Assembly (NCBI GenBank): GCA_948616425.1
Contig: CAPGBJ010000071.1
Span: forward strand, 1 to 61,947
DNA: 61,947 nucleotides
Source of the DNA: an uncultured Oscillospiraceae bacterium
Lineage (GTDB): Bacteria; Bacillota; Clostridia; Oscillospirales; Oscillospiraceae
Direction of reading: 5' to 3'
A model generated the notes under the pieces. The model was not told where the DNA came from. It made no database searches and saw nothing but the letters and a program-made list of their open reading frames with translations. Position 1 is the first letter of the stretch. Each line of letters opens with the position of its first letter. Positions 61,196-61,947 of this stretch are shown in pieces. The translations under genes were made by a program, and so were the position numbers.

Positions 61196-61947
61196 TCAGC
61201 CGGCAACGATGTCCTTATACTCGTTGACGATGTTCTTTACGTTTTCAACGTGGGCCTCCACGTCCTCCACGGACATGGTATCCACCTCCAGCAGCATGGT
61301 GTCATGCAGCCAGTCGGCAACCTCCTGGTCGGCCAGGATCTTGCCGTAAAGCTCCTTGAGCTCCTTCACCTTGGCCTCGTCGGTGCCGGCGCGGGCCATG
61401 ACGAAGCAGCGGTTACGGAAGTAGGGGTAGCCGTGCTGGCCCACGCCCTCTACCCCCTCGAAGGGGCCGTTGGCGATGTCGTTCTCGTCGAAGGCGCACA
61501 CCACGGTCACGCCGTTCTGCTGGAAGGTCTCCAGAATCTGGGACTGGTGGGAGACGGCGAACTGGGTCTCGCCCCGGGCCACGGCCTGGGCGGCCTCAGC
61601 GGCGGACTGGTAGGGGGTGAGCTTCAGCTTATCGCCCACGCCCATGGAGCCGAACAGGGCGGCGGCCAGGAATGCCTCGGCGCTGGTGGCGCCGCTGCCG
61701 GCCACGCTGACCTCGTTACCCGCCTCCACATAGGCCTTCAGGTCGGCGATGTTGTTGATGTTCAGCTTGGCGTCGGCGGACAGGACGAAGATGGAGGAGT
61801 ACAGGTTCTCCACAAAGACGAAGTCCTCATAGCCGAACTGCATCTTGCTGGGGTCCAGGATGGAGGTGATGGACAGCAGACCTTCACCCACGAACACCAG
61901 CTCGGTGTCGTTGGCCTTGGTGTCGGCCCCCAGAACCTTTTCGCCAG
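61196..61947 (-). CDS. tctC: TctC-family solute-binding protein, C-terminal part
   Basis: The frame enters from the right edge (GEKVLGADTKANDTELVFVGEG) and runs to a stop at 61196, giving the last 250 residues of a TTT receptor. DLKAYVEAGNEVSVAGSGATSAEAFLAAALFG is the ligand-loop region, and VARGETQFAVSHQSQILETF and YPYFRNRCFVMARAGT follow. The N-terminus and signal are outside the window. It delivers a carboxylate, here perhaps a sulfated acid, to TctAB. Confidence 0.9.
   Translation of the reverse strand, partial: GEKVLGADTKANDTELVFVGEGLLSITSILDPSKMQFGYEDFVFVENLYSSIFVLSADAKLNINNIADLKAYVEAGNEVSVAGSGATSAEAFLAAALFGSMGVGDKLKLTPYQSAAEAAQAVARGETQFAVSHQSQILETFQQNGVTVVCAFDENDIANGPFEGVEGVGQHGYPYFRNRCFVMARAGTDEAKVKELKELYGKILADQEVADWLHDTMLLEVDTMSVEDVEAHVENVKNIVNEYKDIVAG

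Overview
The window looks like chromosomal DNA from a motile, spore-forming-lineage Firmicute of the Oscillospiraceae type (Flavonifractor, Lawsonibacter or Intestinimonas-like). This is an inference from moderately high GC, SLH-domain surface proteins, a Spo0A effector-type domain, 2-hydroxyacyl-CoA dehydratase genes, clostridial flagellin and strong AGGAGG ribosome-binding sites. I see no rRNA, tRNA or CRISPR array. Both ends are cut inside genes: flagellin at the left, a TctC solute receptor at the right.

Region 1 (1-3.5 kb) is the most unusual. On the minus strand, in transcription order, are a TnpB-like protein with all three RuvC acidic positions changed, a structured and repeat-rich non-coding stretch, a CsrA-like protein with a C-terminal extension, and flagellin. 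A serine recombinase diverges from it. This is the layout expected of a domesticated, nuclease-dead RNA-guided repressor (TldR type) tied to flagellar control. Hairpins with GGA loops lie in both the csrA and flagellin leaders.

Region 2 (3.7-9.5 kb) holds a secreted SLH/metallo-beta-lactamase-fold fusion and an AraC regulator divergent from KDPG aldolase and KDG kinase. Region 3 (9.5-19.6 kb) is a nine-gene minus-strand cluster: FAD oxidoreductase, MaoC hydratase, CaiB-type CoA-transferase, a complete branched-chain-amino-acid-type ABC transporter and a Gfo/Idh oxidoreductase. A LacI-type regulator diverges from it, with operator-like GTAA/TTAC sites in the shared intergenic region.

Region 4 (20-31.2 kb) has an orphan XRE plus Spo0A_C-like pair, then a PAS/sigma-54 activator gene. 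It is followed by two divergent operons, each starting at a near-consensus -24/-12 promoter, with five TGCAC repeats between them. The minus operon encodes thiolase, 3-hydroxyacyl-CoA dehydrogenase and an SLC13-type transporter. The plus operon encodes enoyl-CoA hydratase, CoA-transferase and two 2-hydroxyacyl-CoA dehydratase subunits. Together they could take up a carboxylate, activate it to a CoA thioester, dehydrate it and beta-oxidise it.

Region 5 (31.4-39.8 kb) contains a DMT transporter, a signal-less gamma-glutamyltransferase and a sodium:solute symporter divergent from a LysR regulator. A V4R protein followed by a degenerate GGDEF protein, and a PTS EIIA fused to an EIIC remnant, complete it. 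Region 6 (39.9-48.5 kb) has a histidine kinase and response regulator, a MacAB-like efflux system, an SLH protein and an O6-alkylguanine-DNA methyltransferase. Region 7 (48.7-53.2 kb) has a LacI regulator with a YfcC-type carrier, then an MFS transporter with a small protein, next to a truncated AraC gene. Region 8 (53.2-56.4 kb) is a SIR2-STAND-repeat gene of the antiphage type. Region 9 (56.5 kb to the end) is a tripartite tricarboxylate transporter, a cytoplasmic-type sulfatase and a GntR/LacI-hybrid regulator in one minus-strand operon.
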